A stretch of 64,000 nt of DNA, from the NCBI GenBank assembly GCA_029222685.1, contig JARHVB010000024.1, forward strand, positions 1-64,000, in the 5' to 3' direction. The notes under the pieces are model-generated. The model ran no database searches. It saw only the letters and a program-made list of their open reading frames with translations, and was not told the DNA's origin. The stretch is from Terripilifer ovatus. Lineage in GTDB: Bacteria > Pseudomonadota > Alphaproteobacteria > Rhizobiales > Beijerinckiaceae. This document shows positions 7,946-17,339 of the stretch, one piece after another (within the stretch, counting starts at the first letter, position 1; every line of letters starts with the position of its first letter). Position numbers and translations under genes: made by a program.

Positions 7946-8356
7946 CTATGGTGGTGGCGCTTCGTGGTAGTTGGCGCTTATAAAGGCGCTCGCCTCCTCC
8001 GTGGAGCGGAACGTGGCGAGCTGCTGCGGCTCTTCGTCCGGCCGCTGTGGCATCCGCACGACCATGACCTGACCCGCGTCGAGAGAGAGGGTCGGGCGGG
8101 CGCGGAGTCGCACCCATTCGGCTTGCTTGGCTTCGCCGAGCGCGCACGCTGCCTCGTAGCTTTCGGCAATGCCGAAATGTGTCGACCTGTCCCAAGCGCC
8201 GCCATTCAGGCACCGGACCTCGATGCGGCCATCCGGCAATGTAATGCCGAAGGGATGGTCCCACCACGCATCAAGCTGCGCCTTGCTGCGCGACTCGTTC
8301 GGAGTCGCGTCGAAGGCCTTCGGCAACACGGGGTCGAGCGGAATCTGGTTCGGCAT
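7946..8356 (-). CDS. Hypothetical protein, 136 aa
   Basis: Not recognised. AGAGGGCG precedes the ATG at 8356. The protein is soluble: a Trp-rich N-terminal part (LDAWWDHPFGI), then RIEVRCLNGGAWDRSTHFG and a helix with AEAxxxG-type alanines, ending in a Pro-rich tail. It sits 105 bases downstream of the nuclease gene on the same strand and may be co-transcribed with it and the traCDG operon. Confidence 0.55.
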   Translation of the reverse strand: MPNQIPLDPVLPKAFDATPNESRSKAQLDAWWDHPFGITLPDGRIEVRCLNGGAWDRSTHFGIAESYEAACALGEAKQAEWVRLRARPTLSLDAGQVMVVRMPQRPDEEPQQLATFRSTEEASAFISANYHEAPPP

Positions 8357-8461
8357 AGCGCCCTCTGATCAGGCCGAAAATGCCACAGCGCGGGTCAGAT
8401 TGGGATAGCGAAATTCTGGCCTGCGCCGCGCGGCCGCCAACGCAGATCGGGGATGCGTCCG

Positions 8462-8944
8462 TCACTGGCACCAGCTTCCGCGCGGACCGTTCCAGCGTCG
8501 GGCGAGCCCTTCCGCCACGAGCACGTCACCGAGGGAGCGGCCGCCGCGTGAGACCGTACGGAGCTTGCGACCATATTGATCCTGGTCGCGCGTGGCGGCG
8601 ACGAGCGTGAACGGGCCCGCATTCAGCAGCGCCTGCAACCGCCGCTGCGCCGCCTCGCCAAGCTCGGCCTCGCGCTGGCAGCGCGGCGGGCTCAGCTCGG
8701 GCGTATCGATGTCGGCGATCCGGATTTTCTCGCCGCGGAACCAGAACGTATCGCCGTCGACGACGCAATCGGTTCGCCGGCCGGCGCCGCAGATCGAGAA
8801 CGTGACGGCCACCGTCTGTTCGGACGTCGCGCCGCGCGTCACCGGCGCTTCCGACAGACTGCCGTCGCGAGAATGAAACATCCACGCCGTGATGCCGGCG
8901 ACCACCAACGCCGCAATCACAAGCCGCGTGCCGGCGTCATACAC
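8462..8944 (-). CDS. Thermonuclease-family (SNase-like) protein, membrane-anchored or secreted, 160 aa
   Basis: The SNase fold is visible from the core DGDTFWFRGEKIRIADIDTPEL, the QREAELGEAAQRRLQALL helix and the YGRKLRTV strand; these carry the Asp, Arg and Asp/Thr residues that bind calcium and phosphate in staphylococcal nuclease. A hydrophobic segment at about residues 6-22 would act as signal or anchor, placing the domain in the periplasm. The GTG start at 8944 is preferred because AGAGGA lies six bases upstream; another GTG at 8977 is possible. Such nucleases commonly sit beside traG in rhizobial transfer regions. The role in transfer is unproven. Confidence 0.85.
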   Translation of the reverse strand: MYDAGTRLVIAALVVAGITAWMFHSRDGSLSEAPVTRGATSEQTVAVTFSICGAGRRTDCVVDGDTFWFRGEKIRIADIDTPELSPPRCQREAELGEAAQRRLQALLNAGPFTLVAATRDQDQYGRKLRTVSRGGRSLGDVLVAEGLARRWNGPRGSWCQ

Positions 8945-9043
8945 TGTTGATCCTCTGCCAGGTCCGCCGATCCTCACCTGCGCTGTTCCTCCCGTCCCGT
9001 CACGTCCGCACCCTTCGCATCCGTTGATTCGCCTGATGTGCGA

Positions 9044-10972
9044 TTATGCCGATCGCCGCCCGCCCGTGGGCGCGAACCTGTTGCTGGCGACGCAGGCCGT
9101 CATGTCCTTGCGCCGGAAATAGATCGCTCGCCCGCACCGCAGCGGCGGGTTGCCGGCCGTGAACACGATCTGCTCGTCGCCGCGCATCTGCGTGATCTCG
9201 TGCGGCAGGATCAGCGGCCGCCGCGACAGCAGCCGCGAGCGTGTCCGCGACGAACCGGAGGCCTGCGAACTGCGGCTGATCTGGCTGACCTCGACCGTGG
9301 TGTCGCCGCAGCGGCGCGAGATGTATTCGGCGGTCTCGGGATCGTTGATCGCGCTGAACGACATCCAGGACGCCGACTCGAACCACTTCGATGCCGCGTC
9401 GCGGCCGCCATAGACCTCGCGCATCTGGCCGATCGACTGGAACAGCATCAACAGCGTGATGCCATATTTGCGTCCGGCGTCACGCGCGGTCTCGAGCACG
9501 CGCAGGAACCCGAGCCGCGCCACTTCATCGAGCAGGAACAGCGTGCGGCCGGCCACCTCGCCCGCGCGGTTATAGATCGCGTTCATCAACGAGCCGATGA
9601 TGAGGCGCGCCAACCCCGGATGGTTCTCCAGCGTCTTCAAGTCCAGATTGATGAACACGTCCATTGTGCCGGCCGCCAGCTCGTCGGTCGAGAAGCTCGC
9701 GCCGGACACCAGCGCCGCATAGTTCTCATACGAGAGCCAGTGCGTTTCTTTCACCGCATTCGCGTACACGCCGCTGAAGGTCTCGGGCGTCATGTTGACG
9801 AAGGATGCGACATTCTCCTTTACGAAGTCCGAGCCCGAATGATCGTAGATCGCCTGCAGCCGCTCGCGCAGCTTCGGCTCGGGCTCGGACAGGTTTGCTC
9901 GCACGCGGCGCAGGTGCTGATCCTTCTGTTCCGTATGACCTGACAGGCAGACATCGGCGATCAGCGCGGTCAGCAATTGCAGCGCCGACGCCCTGAAGAA
10001 GTCGTCGCGCACGGAGTGGGTGCGCGCCACGTCGGTCATGATCCACGACGCGACCGAGGCGATGTCCTCCTCTTTCGTCGCGCCGAACCGGCCGATCCAG
10101 TCGAGCGCGTTGAAGCCGGTCTCCGGCGTCTTTGGATCGAGCACGAAGACGGTGCGGCCGGCGCGCTTGCGATGGTCGATCACCATCGGCGCGACCTCGT
10201 TGGATGGATCGAGCGCGACCAGGCCGCCGCCCCATTTGAGCGCGGTCGGGATCGTCACCGACGTCGTCTTGAAGCCACCAGAGCCGGCGAACACGATGCC
10301 GTGGGTCGAGCCCCACGACGCATCGAAGCACAGGAGCGGCGCGCGGCCGCCCGCGCCCCAGCTTTCGGGCTCGCCGGCGCGGAACGCGCGATCGCCGACG
10401 GAATCCCTGTCGACACGATAGCGTTCGCCGATGACGATGCCGCCGCCTTCCGGAAACAGCCGCGCCGCCTCGGCAACGCTCATCCATTGCGCGTCGCCGT
10501 GAATCGCGCGCTGGCCTGACACCCGCCGCGGCGCTGCCGCCGCGAACGCGGCATTGCCGGCCAGCGCGACGCGCAATGCGAACAAACCGCATGCGAGCGC
10601 GGCGAACGACCCCATCAGCGTGGCGGGGTCCGCATAAGCAAGAACCGATCCGTCGCGCACGCGGCCGGCGAGGGCGAACAGCCGGCTCCCTTCTGACCAT
10701 GCGGCGAAGCCGACGACAGTCGTCGCGCCGGCGAGGACGCCCCAGCCGGCTGAGCGCACGGCGAGCGCGCCGGCGCAGGCGAACAGGGTGATGACGCCGA
10801 TTGCGGCCGCGCCGAGATAGGGCAGGGCGATACCGGTCCGCCCCAGCAACAGCGCCGCCTGCGGCGTCTTTGCGAAGCTCGCGAACCATTGCTCATGACC
10901 GCGCAGCGCGATCATCGCGCCGATCATCAGCGCGGCGGGCACGATCGTCAGCGCCACCTTATTCGCGTTCAT
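9044..10972 (-). CDS. traG: TraG, type IV coupling protein (VirD4 family), 642 aa
   Basis: TraG is the inner-membrane ATPase that connects the relaxosome to the mating-pair channel. Three or four hydrophobic segments fill residues 5-150. The cytoplasmic ATPase domain shows Walker A GSGGFKTT (about 230-237) and Walker [10 protein letters not shown] (about 477-485), with the long VirD4/TraG domain between. The length matches Ti-plasmid TraG (about 640). It starts inside the end of traD (14-bp overlap), so traC-traD-traG form one operon on the minus strand, divergent from traA across oriT. Confidence 0.93.
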   Translation of the reverse strand: MNANKVALTIVPAALMIGAMIALRGHEQWFASFAKTPQAALLLGRTGIALPYLGAAAIGVITLFACAGALAVRSAGWGVLAGATTVVGFAAWSEGSRLFALAGRVRDGSVLAYADPATLMGSFAALACGLFALRVALAGNAAFAAAAPRRVSGQRAIHGDAQWMSVAEAARLFPEGGGIVIGERYRVDRDSVGDRAFRAGEPESWGAGGRAPLLCFDASWGSTHGIVFAGSGGFKTTSVTIPTALKWGGGLVALDPSNEVAPMVIDHRKRAGRTVFVLDPKTPETGFNALDWIGRFGATKEEDIASVASWIMTDVARTHSVRDDFFRASALQLLTALIADVCLSGHTEQKDQHLRRVRANLSEPEPKLRERLQAIYDHSGSDFVKENVASFVNMTPETFSGVYANAVKETHWLSYENYAALVSGASFSTDELAAGTMDVFINLDLKTLENHPGLARLIIGSLMNAIYNRAGEVAGRTLFLLDEVARLGFLRVLETARDAGRKYGITLLMLFQSIGQMREVYGGRDAASKWFESASWMSFSAINDPETAEYISRRCGDTTVEVSQISRSSQASGSSRTRSRLLSRRPLILPHEITQMRGDEQIVFTAGNPPLRCGRAIYFRRKDMTACVASNRFAPTGGRRSA

Positions 10973-11174
10973 CGCTGAAGGCCTTCGTGCCGATCGCCGC
11001 GAACCGCTCGCGCTCCGCTTCGCTCGCTCGCGCCCGCTCTGCGGCGTCGATCAGCATGCCGAGCAACAGCGCGCGCTTCTCGTAACGCAGTCCCGCCTTC
11101 ACGATCAGCCCGCCGAGCTGAATCTTCTCGCGCGTGTCCTTCTTCCTGTCGTCGCTGCGGCGGGTTCTGTCCAC
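10959..11174 (-). CDS. traD: TraD, small conjugal transfer protein, 71 aa
   Basis: The [23 protein letters not shown] block is the TraD hallmark of Ti/pSym plasmids, where TraD is a small relaxosome-associated protein of about 70 residues. The GTG at 11174 is preferred because it gives that length, follows the traC stop by four bases and has GAGG ten bases upstream; a GTG at 11204 would add ten residues. It overlaps traG by 14 bases. Confidence 0.88.
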   Translation of the reverse strand: MDRTRRSDDRKKDTREKIQLGGLIVKAGLRYEKRALLLGMLIDAAERARASEAERERFAAIGTKAFSDERE

Positions 11175-11178
11175 GCGC

Positions 11179-11448
11179 TCAAGCCTCAGAAGACGCGCCC
11201 GCACCCGCGCCAGGCGGCTCGGGCGAACCCGACCCGCGCGCGGATCGCGGCGCGGCGCCGGCCTTGCGAAATCGCGCCTTCACCTCTTCGAAGGCGGTCA
11301 GCAGGTCCGCCTCGTCGATCTCCAGATCGCCGAGGCCGGCCTTCAGGGCCACCCGGCCGATCCGCTCCGCTTCGCGCGTCTCGGCGGCCTTGAGCTGGTC
11401 CTGCAGGCGGGCGATTTCCTCTCGAATCTGTCGGGACGGCTTTTTCAT
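11179..11448 (-). CDS. traC: TraC, conjugal transfer accessory protein, 89 aa
   Basis: The N-terminus [23 protein letters not shown] followed by an acidic middle ([22 protein letters not shown]) matches TraC of rhizobial plasmids, which assists DNA processing at oriT. The first 40 residues are likely a coiled coil. The C-terminal 25 residues are Gly/Pro/Ala/Ser-rich and probably disordered. It is the first gene of traCDG and starts about 150 bases from the oriT core. Confidence 0.88.
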   Translation of the reverse strand: MKKPSRQIREEIARLQDQLKAAETREAERIGRVALKAGLGDLEIDEADLLTAFEEVKARFRKAGAAPRSARGSGSPEPPGAGAGASSEA

Positions 11449-11590
11449 TCCGGTTGGTCATCCTCCTGCTGGCGCGCGGTACGCGCGAGGGAGAATTGAC
11501 CGGGGATGCGCGAAGCGCACCCCGTCGGAAACGACAGGTCGGCGAAGCCGACACTTTGGGGGATCATCCCGCCGATCCGAAGGGTCGGCT

Positions 11591-11624
11591 CCAAGGGCGC
11601 AGTAATACGTCGCTGGCGCGACGT
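11591..11624 (+). other. oriT: Origin of transfer (oriT), Ti/RSF1010-like
   Basis: Between divergent traC and traA lies CCAAGGGCGCAGTAATACGT, the nick-region pattern of Ti and pSym plasmids related to RSF1010. It is followed directly by the inverted repeat ACGTCGC / GCGACGT with a TGGC loop (11607-11624). Nicking would be expected within AAGGGCGCAGTAATAC by analogy with that family. Further GAA-loop hairpins lie to the left (GTCGGC-GAA-GCCGAC and TGCGC-GAA-GCGCA at about 11500-11555). The exact nick base is not visible from sequence alone. Confidence 0.85.
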
Positions 11625-11698
11625 AGGTCTGCTCAGCCGGAAGGACGACGCCGATCCCTGCGGACGAGCCGTGTCGTCATTCTCGCAGGACCGCCGCC

Positions 11699-14600
11699 TT
11701 GGCCATCACGCACTTCACACCCCAGCTCATCAGCCGCGCCGATGGCCGCAGCGCTGTGCTGGCGGCCGCGTATCGCCACTGCGCGAAGATGACCTTCGAG
11801 GCCGAGGGCCGCACCGTCGATTACACGGCCAAGCGCAACATGGTGCATGAGGAATTCCTGCTGCCGGCGGACGCGCCGCAATGGGCGCGGGCGATGGTGG
11901 CGGACCGTTCCGTAGCGCAGGCATCGGAGGCGTTCTGGAACAAGATTGAGGGCTTCGAGAAGCGCTCGGATGCGCAGCTCTCCAAGGAGTACATCATCGC
12001 GCTGCCGATCGAGCTGACGACCGCGCAGAACATCGCGCTCATGCGCCAGTTCGTGGCCGAGCACATCCTGCCCGCAGGGATCGTGGCGGAATGGGCCTAT
12101 CACGACGATCCGGGCAATCCGCATGTCCATCTGATGACGAGTCTGCGCGCGCTCACCGAGGATGGATTCGGTCCGAAGCGCGTGGCCGTATTGGGCGCGG
12201 ACGGAGCGCCGCTGCGCAACCGGGCCGGCAAGATCGTCTACAAGCTCTGGGCCGGCGACAAGAATGAGTTTCTGGCGGTTCGCCAGGGATGGATCGATCT
12301 GCAGAACCATCATCTCGCGCTCGCGGGCCTCGACGTGCGCGTGGATGGCCGATCCTATGCCGAGCGTGGAATCGACATCGTGCCGACGACCCATGTCGGG
12401 GTCGCGGCAAAGGCGATCGAGCGCAAGGCGAAGCGGCAGGGACGCGGACCAAACCTCGATCGCCTGCGGTTGTTCGAGGAGCAGCGGCAGGTCTCGGCCG
12501 AGCGCGTGCTGCGTCGCCCGGAGATCATCCTCGACATCGTATCGCGCGAGAAGAGCGTGTTCGATGAGCGCGACGTCGCCAAGGTGCTGCATCGCTATGT
12601 CGACGACCCCGCCGCGTTCGGGGTACTGCTCGCGCGCATCCTGCAAAGCCCGGATGCTGTCCGCCTCGAGCACGAGGGGATCGACTTTGCGAGCGGCGCC
12701 AGAACGCCGGCACGCTACACGACATGCGAGCTGATCCGCATCGAATCCGAGATGGCCAGGCGCGCGATCGGGCTTGCCGGCGCGGACACGTTCGGCGTGC
12801 GCGATCAGATCCGCAACGCCGTTCTTGATCGTCACGCCATGCTCTCGGCCGAGCAGCGGTCGGCGATCGAGCATGTGACCGCTCCCGGCCGCGCGGCGGC
12901 CGTGGTCGGGCGCGCCGGCGCTGGCAAGACCACGATGATGCGGGCCGCGCGCGAGGTCTGGGAGGCCGCCGGCTATCGGGTTGTCGGTGGCACATTGGCG
13001 GGCAAGGCGGCCGAGGGTCTGGAGAAAGAAGCGGGGATCGCCTCGCGCACATTGGCGTCATGGGAGCTTGCCTGGGGAAAGGGCCGGTCGATCCTCGACA
13101 ACCGCACGGTCTTCGTTCTCGACGAGGCAGGTATGGTCGCATCACGCCAGATGGCGACCTTCGTCGAGGCGGTGTCGCGCGCCGGCGCCAAGCTGATCCT
13201 GGTCGGCGACGCCGAGCAGCTCCAGCCGATCGAGGCCGGCGCCGCCTACCGCGCCCTGGTCGAGCGCATCGGCTATGCCGAGCTCGAGACGATCTATCGC
13301 CAGAACACGCAATGGATGCGTGACGCCTCGCTCGATCTTGCCCGCGGCCGGGTCGGAAAAGCGCTCGCAGCGTATCGCCATCACGGCCACGTCATGGGCT
13401 CTGAGTTGAAGGCGCAGGCCGTGTCGGCGCTGATCGACGATTGGAGCCGCGACTACGATCCGGCGAAGTCGACCTTGATCTTGGCGCATCTGCGCCGTGA
13501 TGTGCGCGCGCTCAATGACCTGGCCCGCGACAGGCTCGTATCGCGGGGTCTCGTCGGCGCTGGGCACGCCTTCCGCACCGAGGACGGAGAGCGCCGGTTC
13601 GCGGCTGGGGATCAGATCGTGTTCCTGCGCAACGAGGGGTCGCTCGGCGTCAAGAACGGCATGATCGGACGCGTGGTCGAGGCGGCGGCGGGCCGGTTCA
13701 CGGCCGAAGTCGGGGAGGGCAGTCACCGCCGGCGCGTCGAGGTTGATCAGCGTTTCTACCGCAATGTCGACCACGGCTACGCCACCACGATTCACAAGGC
13801 GCAAGGCGCGACCGTCGACCGCGTGAAGGTGCTGGCGAGCTTGTCGCTCGACCGGCATCTCGCCTATGTGGCGTTGACCCGACACCGTGAGGATGTTGCG
13901 CTCTATTACGGCCGCCGATCGTTCGGCAAAGCCGGCGGCCTGATCCCCATCCTGTCCCAGCGCAACGCCAAGGAGACGACGCTCGACTACGAGCGTGGCG
14001 GCCTCTATCGCGACGCGCTTCGCTTCGCCGCCAACCGCGGCCTGCATGTGATGCGCGTCGCCCGAACCCTCGTGTCCGACCGCGTGCGCTGGGCGCGGCG
14101 TCAGAAGCAGCGGCTCGATGATGTGGCCGCGCGCCTGCGGGCCGTCGGCGCCCGTCTCGGCCTTTTCGACCCTCGTCATGTTCCGCCCACCAGCCGCAAG
14201 AAGGAGGCCGCGTCCATGCTGCCCGGTGTTACCACATGGCCGAAATCCGTCGCCGAGTCGGTCGAGGACAAGATCGTCGCCGATCCGGCCTGCAGGAAGC
14301 AGTGGCAGGAAATGTCGAGCCGTTTCGCGCTCGTGTTCGCGAAGCCGGAGACCGCCTTCAAGGCCATGAACTTCGATGCCGTGTTGCACGATTCCGCAAC
14401 ACGCAAGGCGACACTCGACCGCCTCGGGGCCGAGCCTGCCACCTTCGGCGATCTGCGCGGCGCGAAGGGCGTGCTCGCAGGGAAAGCCGCCACCAAGGAG
14501 CGGAAAGAGGCCGAAGCCAATGTCGCCACGCTCGGCCGCGAGATCGAGCGCTATGCGCGGCTGCGCGCGGAGGCGTTGCGCAAGTACGAAACCGAGGAGT

Positions 14601-15022
14601 GTGCGCTGCGGCTGCGTGTCACCGTCGACGTGCCGGCGCTCTCGCCCGCCGCAACGCTGGTTCTGGAGCGGGTTCGCGACGCCATCGACCGCAACGATCT
14701 GCCGAACGCGCTCGCGTTCGCTCTCTCCAACAAGATGGTGGCGGCGGAGATCGAAGGGTTCAACAAGGCCGTGGCGGAGCGCTTCGGGGACGGCGCGTTC
14801 CTGTCCAATCGCGCGAAAGAGCCGAAGGGCGCAGCCTTCGATGCTGCGGCCGCCGGCTTGCGGGAAAGCGAGCGACCCGCGCTCGCGGCTGCATGGCCGA
14901 TGCTGCGCGCAGGACAGCAACTCGCCGCGCAGCAGAAGCAAGCAGCTCAAGCGCCGAACAAGGTCGAGACCGAGCGCCAGGTTCAGCGCCAAGCCCAGAG
15001 CCGCGGGATGACCATGAAATGA
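11699..15022 (+). CDS. traA: TraA, MOBQ relaxase with helicase domain, 1107 aa
   Basis: TraA nicks oriT and unwinds the transferred strand. Residues 1-230 form the MobA/MobL relaxase, with the catalytic tyrosine expected at Tyr25 (as in RSF1010 MobA) and the metal-binding histidines in HDDPGNPHVHLM at about 135-146. Residues about 385-760 are a RecD/TraI-type helicase: Walker A GRAGAGKTT (about 402), Walker B VLDEAG (about 470) and the TTIHKAQGATVDRV motif (about 697). The C-terminal 300 residues are helical and charged, typical of TraA. The start is TTG at 11699 with GCAGGA upstream, aligned to the conserved MAITHF N-terminus. The length fits the family (about 1100). Confidence 0.95.
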   Translation: MAITHFTPQLISRADGRSAVLAAAYRHCAKMTFEAEGRTVDYTAKRNMVHEEFLLPADAPQWARAMVADRSVAQASEAFWNKIEGFEKRSDAQLSKEYIIALPIELTTAQNIALMRQFVAEHILPAGIVAEWAYHDDPGNPHVHLMTSLRALTEDGFGPKRVAVLGADGAPLRNRAGKIVYKLWAGDKNEFLAVRQGWIDLQNHHLALAGLDVRVDGRSYAERGIDIVPTTHVGVAAKAIERKAKRQGRGPNLDRLRLFEEQRQVSAERVLRRPEIILDIVSREKSVFDERDVAKVLHRYVDDPAAFGVLLARILQSPDAVRLEHEGIDFASGARTPARYTTCELIRIESEMARRAIGLAGADTFGVRDQIRNAVLDRHAMLSAEQRSAIEHVTAPGRAAAVVGRAGAGKTTMMRAAREVWEAAGYRVVGGTLAGKAAEGLEKEAGIASRTLASWELAWGKGRSILDNRTVFVLDEAGMVASRQMATFVEAVSRAGAKLILVGDAEQLQPIEAGAAYRALVERIGYAELETIYRQNTQWMRDASLDLARGRVGKALAAYRHHGHVMGSELKAQAVSALIDDWSRDYDPAKSTLILAHLRRDVRALNDLARDRLVSRGLVGAGHAFRTEDGERRFAAGDQIVFLRNEGSLGVKNGMIGRVVEAAAGRFTAEVGEGSHRRRVEVDQRFYRNVDHGYATTIHKAQGATVDRVKVLASLSLDRHLAYVALTRHREDVALYYGRRSFGKAGGLIPILSQRNAKETTLDYERGGLYRDALRFAANRGLHVMRVARTLVSDRVRWARRQKQRLDDVAARLRAVGARLGLFDPRHVPPTSRKKEAASMLPGVTTWPKSVAESVEDKIVADPACRKQWQEMSSRFALVFAKPETAFKAMNFDAVLHDSATRKATLDRLGAEPATFGDLRGAKGVLAGKAATKERKEAEANVATLGREIERYARLRAEALRKYETEECALRLRVTVDVPALSPAATLVLERVRDAIDRNDLPNALAFALSNKMVAAEIEGFNKAVAERFGDGAFLSNRAKEPKGAAFDAAAAGLRESERPALAAAWPMLRAGQQLAAQQKQAAQAPNKVETERQVQRQAQSRGMTMK

Positions 15023-15549
15023 GACCGCGGCCTGTCATCTCAGTGCTGGGACTTGGCGCAGCCGCCGTCGCCGGCATCGCGGTCCTCGGCTGGGCGGGCG
15101 GCTTCCGCTTGAATGCGACCCCGAGCTATCCGCTTGGTCTCTGGCGCATCGAGCGGGCCGTCGCGCCGATCAAGGTTGGCGACCTCATCTTTATCTGCAT
15201 GCCGGCGGGGCCCGGACTGACGCTTGGGCTCAAACGCGGCTACCTGCGCGCTGGTCTCTGCCCGGGCGGCGCCGGACCACTCATCAAGACGGTCGCCGCC
15301 ATGGCCGGCGCGCATGTCGCGGTCGGTCGATCGGTCACGATCGACGGTCGCACGCTCGCCCATTCCCGCATCCGCCTGGTCGACGCCGAGGGCAGGGCGC
15401 TTGCCGCCTATGCGGGCGGCGTTGTTCCGCCGGGACGCCTCTATCTCCACTCCGACTACGCAGGCTCATATGACTCACGCTACTTCGGGCCACTCCCCGA
15501 CGCAGGGCTTCTCGGGCTCGCCCGGCCGGTCGCCACGTTCGATCCGTGA
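15019..15549 (+). CDS. traF: TraF, conjugal S26-type signal peptidase, 176 aa
   Basis: TraF-type peptidases mature and cyclise the conjugative pilin in RP4 and are conserved in Ti plasmids. An N-terminal membrane segment (residues 8-26) is followed by the serine box NATPSYPLGLW (catalytic Ser in box B) and GPLIKTVAAMAG with the general-base lysine. The C-terminal GSYDSRYFGPL is the conserved box E. It begins in an ATGA overlap with traA, so translation is coupled, and traB begins within its last 80 bases. Confidence 0.92.
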   Translation: MRPRPVISVLGLGAAAVAGIAVLGWAGGFRLNATPSYPLGLWRIERAVAPIKVGDLIFICMPAGPGLTLGLKRGYLRAGLCPGGAGPLIKTVAAMAGAHVAVGRSVTIDGRTLAHSRIRLVDAEGRALAAYAGGVVPPGRLYLHSDYAGSYDSRYFGPLPDAGLLGLARPVATFDP

Positions 15550-16705
15550 TGGGCTGCACGAGGCGGCATTGATCGCCGGAGCGGCCGCGGCCGGAGCGAT
15601 CGGCTGGAGCGGCGTCGCCTTGGCGCTGCCTCTCGCGTTGGCCTTCCCCGCGCTCTGGGCGGCCGCGCCGACGCGCATGATCGCGACCGCGGTCTCGGCG
15701 GCGTATTTCCTGGCCGCCTCGCGGGGCCTGCCTCAAGGCGTGATGACCTTCTATGGGCCAGGAATCGCCTTGGGCGGGGCGCTCTGGATCGGGGCCTGCC
15801 TTGCCTTCGTCGCCGTCCACGGCCTTCTATGGTCCGTTCGGCCGGGATGGGGCCGGGCCGGGCGGTTTGCGCTGGCGAGCCTCCTGATGGCGGTGCTGCC
15901 GCTCGGGATCGTCGGCTGGGCGCATCCGCTGACCGCGGCCGGCGTGCTGTTTCCGGGATGGGGGTGGTTGGGCCTGGGGGCGACCGCGATGGTCATGCTC
16001 GCGCTCACGACCAGGCTGTGGCCGGTTGCGGCGGTCGCGGTCATAGGCGCGTGGCTGTGGTCCGCCGCAGGATGGGCGCCGCCGTCCGGACCGGAGGGCT
16101 GGCGCGGTGTCGACACCACGATGGGCGCATCGCTCGGCCGCGCAACCGACCTCGAGCAGCATCGCGCCTTGCTGGCGCATGTGCAGCGCGCACACGAGGC
16201 GGGCGCCCGCGTCGTCGTCTTGCCGGAGAGCGCGCTGGGCTTATGGACCCCGACTGTCTCGCAAGTCTGGATGGACGCGTTGCGCACGACGCGCGTTGTC
16301 GTGATCGCCGGCGCCGCCGTGGTTGATCGGCACGGTTACGACAATGTCCTGGTCGAGATTGCCGCAGGGCAGGCGCGCGTCCTCTATCGAGAACGAATGC
16401 CCGTGCCGGTGTCGATGTGGCAGCCGTGGCTGTCGTGGATCGGCGAGGGCGACAGCGCGCGAGCGCATTTCCTCGCCAATCCGATCGTGACGTCGCAAGG
16501 CCGGCGGATCGCGCCGCTGATTTGCTACGAGCAACTTCTGGTCTGGCCGGTGCTGCAGTCGATGCTGCATGCGCCCGACATGATCGTCGCGACCGGCAAC
16601 GGATGGTGGACCGCCGGCACATCCATCGTCGGGATTCAACGCGCAAGCGCCGAAGCCTGGGCGCGGCTGTTCGGCGTGCCGCTCGTGATGGCGTTCAATC
16701 TGTGA
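15470..16705 (+). CDS. traB: TraB, membrane-bound CN-hydrolase-like conjugal protein, 411 aa
   Basis: Residues about 30-200 contain five or more hydrophobic segments. Residues about 215-411 form a nitrilase-superfamily domain with the Glu in VVLPESALGLW and the Cys in PLICYEQLL; the lysine position of the E-K-C triad is not obvious (ERMPVP region). The overall layout is that of apolipoprotein N-acyltransferase, of which TraB is a conjugal relative. The ATG at 15470 inside traF gives a family-typical length. Its role in conjugation is not settled in the literature I know. Confidence 0.85.
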   Translation: MTHATSGHSPTQGFSGSPGRSPRSIRDGLHEAALIAGAAAAGAIGWSGVALALPLALAFPALWAAAPTRMIATAVSAAYFLAASRGLPQGVMTFYGPGIALGGALWIGACLAFVAVHGLLWSVRPGWGRAGRFALASLLMAVLPLGIVGWAHPLTAAGVLFPGWGWLGLGATAMVMLALTTRLWPVAAVAVIGAWLWSAAGWAPPSGPEGWRGVDTTMGASLGRATDLEQHRALLAHVQRAHEAGARVVVLPESALGLWTPTVSQVWMDALRTTRVVVIAGAAVVDRHGYDNVLVEIAAGQARVLYRERMPVPVSMWQPWLSWIGEGDSARAHFLANPIVTSQGRRIAPLICYEQLLVWPVLQSMLHAPDMIVATGNGWWTAGTSIVGIQRASAEAWARLFGVPLVMAFNL

Positions 16706-16715
16706 GGAGACAGTG

Positions 16716-17339
16716 ATGGTCGATGCAGCCTTGATCCAGCAATGCGCCGATCCCGGGCTCAAGCCTGCGATCGTCGAGAAGTTCATCGCCACGGCGGGGT
16801 CGGCCGATCGTTTTGCTATGACGGTACGCGCCGGAGGGCGCGTGGTGCTCGTACCGCCGCCGAAATCGCCGGACGAAGCGCTCGAGCTCGTGCGCCGCTA
16901 TGTCGGCCAGGCCGTCGTGCGCGTCGGCATCACGCAATATCCGGCCGGCGTCGGCGTGACGGACGCCTCGCAGCTCACAGCCGACCTGGTCGATCCTTGC
17001 AAGAACATCCGCATGGGCACGGCGCTGTTCGCGAAGGTCTATCGCATCGTCGTGAAATGGTATGGCGTCGAAAACGACAACGCATTCGAGGACGCCATCA
17101 TCGCGTGGCGGACCGGGACGTTCGAGGACGTTGCCGTGTTCTCGGCGCCCGATCCCGGTTCGACGGCGGCCGCGCCGCGGCGGGCTGACGACGGCGCTCC
17201 GCGCGGACCGACTGCAAAGCCTGCTACCGAGCAGCCGGCGCCGGAGATCGATCCGAACCGCGCGGGAATTCGCATCGACCTGTCGGGAATCGGTGGTGCG
17301 AAGTTGAATAATAAGCAAAGAAGCAAAGTGGATGACTGA
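16716..17339 (+). CDS. traH: TraH, conjugal transfer protein, 207 aa
   Basis: The order traA-traF-traB-traH and the VDAALIQQCADPGLKPAIVEKFI start identify TraH. The middle (YVGQAVVRVGITQYPAGVGV, residues 65-85, and DPCKNIRMGTALFAKVYRIVVKWY) resembles a lytic-transglycosylase-like fold as seen in VirB1-type proteins, which would suit local opening of peptidoglycan; this is inference. The C-terminal 60 residues are Pro/Ala-rich. ATG at 16716 follows GAGGAGA; a GTG three bases earlier is less likely. Last gene of the traAFBH operon. Confidence 0.85.
   Translation: MVDAALIQQCADPGLKPAIVEKFIATAGSADRFAMTVRAGGRVVLVPPPKSPDEALELVRRYVGQAVVRVGITQYPAGVGVTDASQLTADLVDPCKNIRMGTALFAKVYRIVVKWYGVENDNAFEDAIIAWRTGTFEDVAVFSAPDPGSTAAAPRRADDGAPRGPTAKPATEQPAPEIDPNRAGIRIDLSGIGGAKLNNKQRSKVDD

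Noticed and set aside
13142-14992. Long minus-strand open frame (616 codons) inside traA
   Set aside because: It is the antisense shadow of a high-GC gene: no ribosome-binding site, no recognisable domain, and traA on the other strand is unambiguous.
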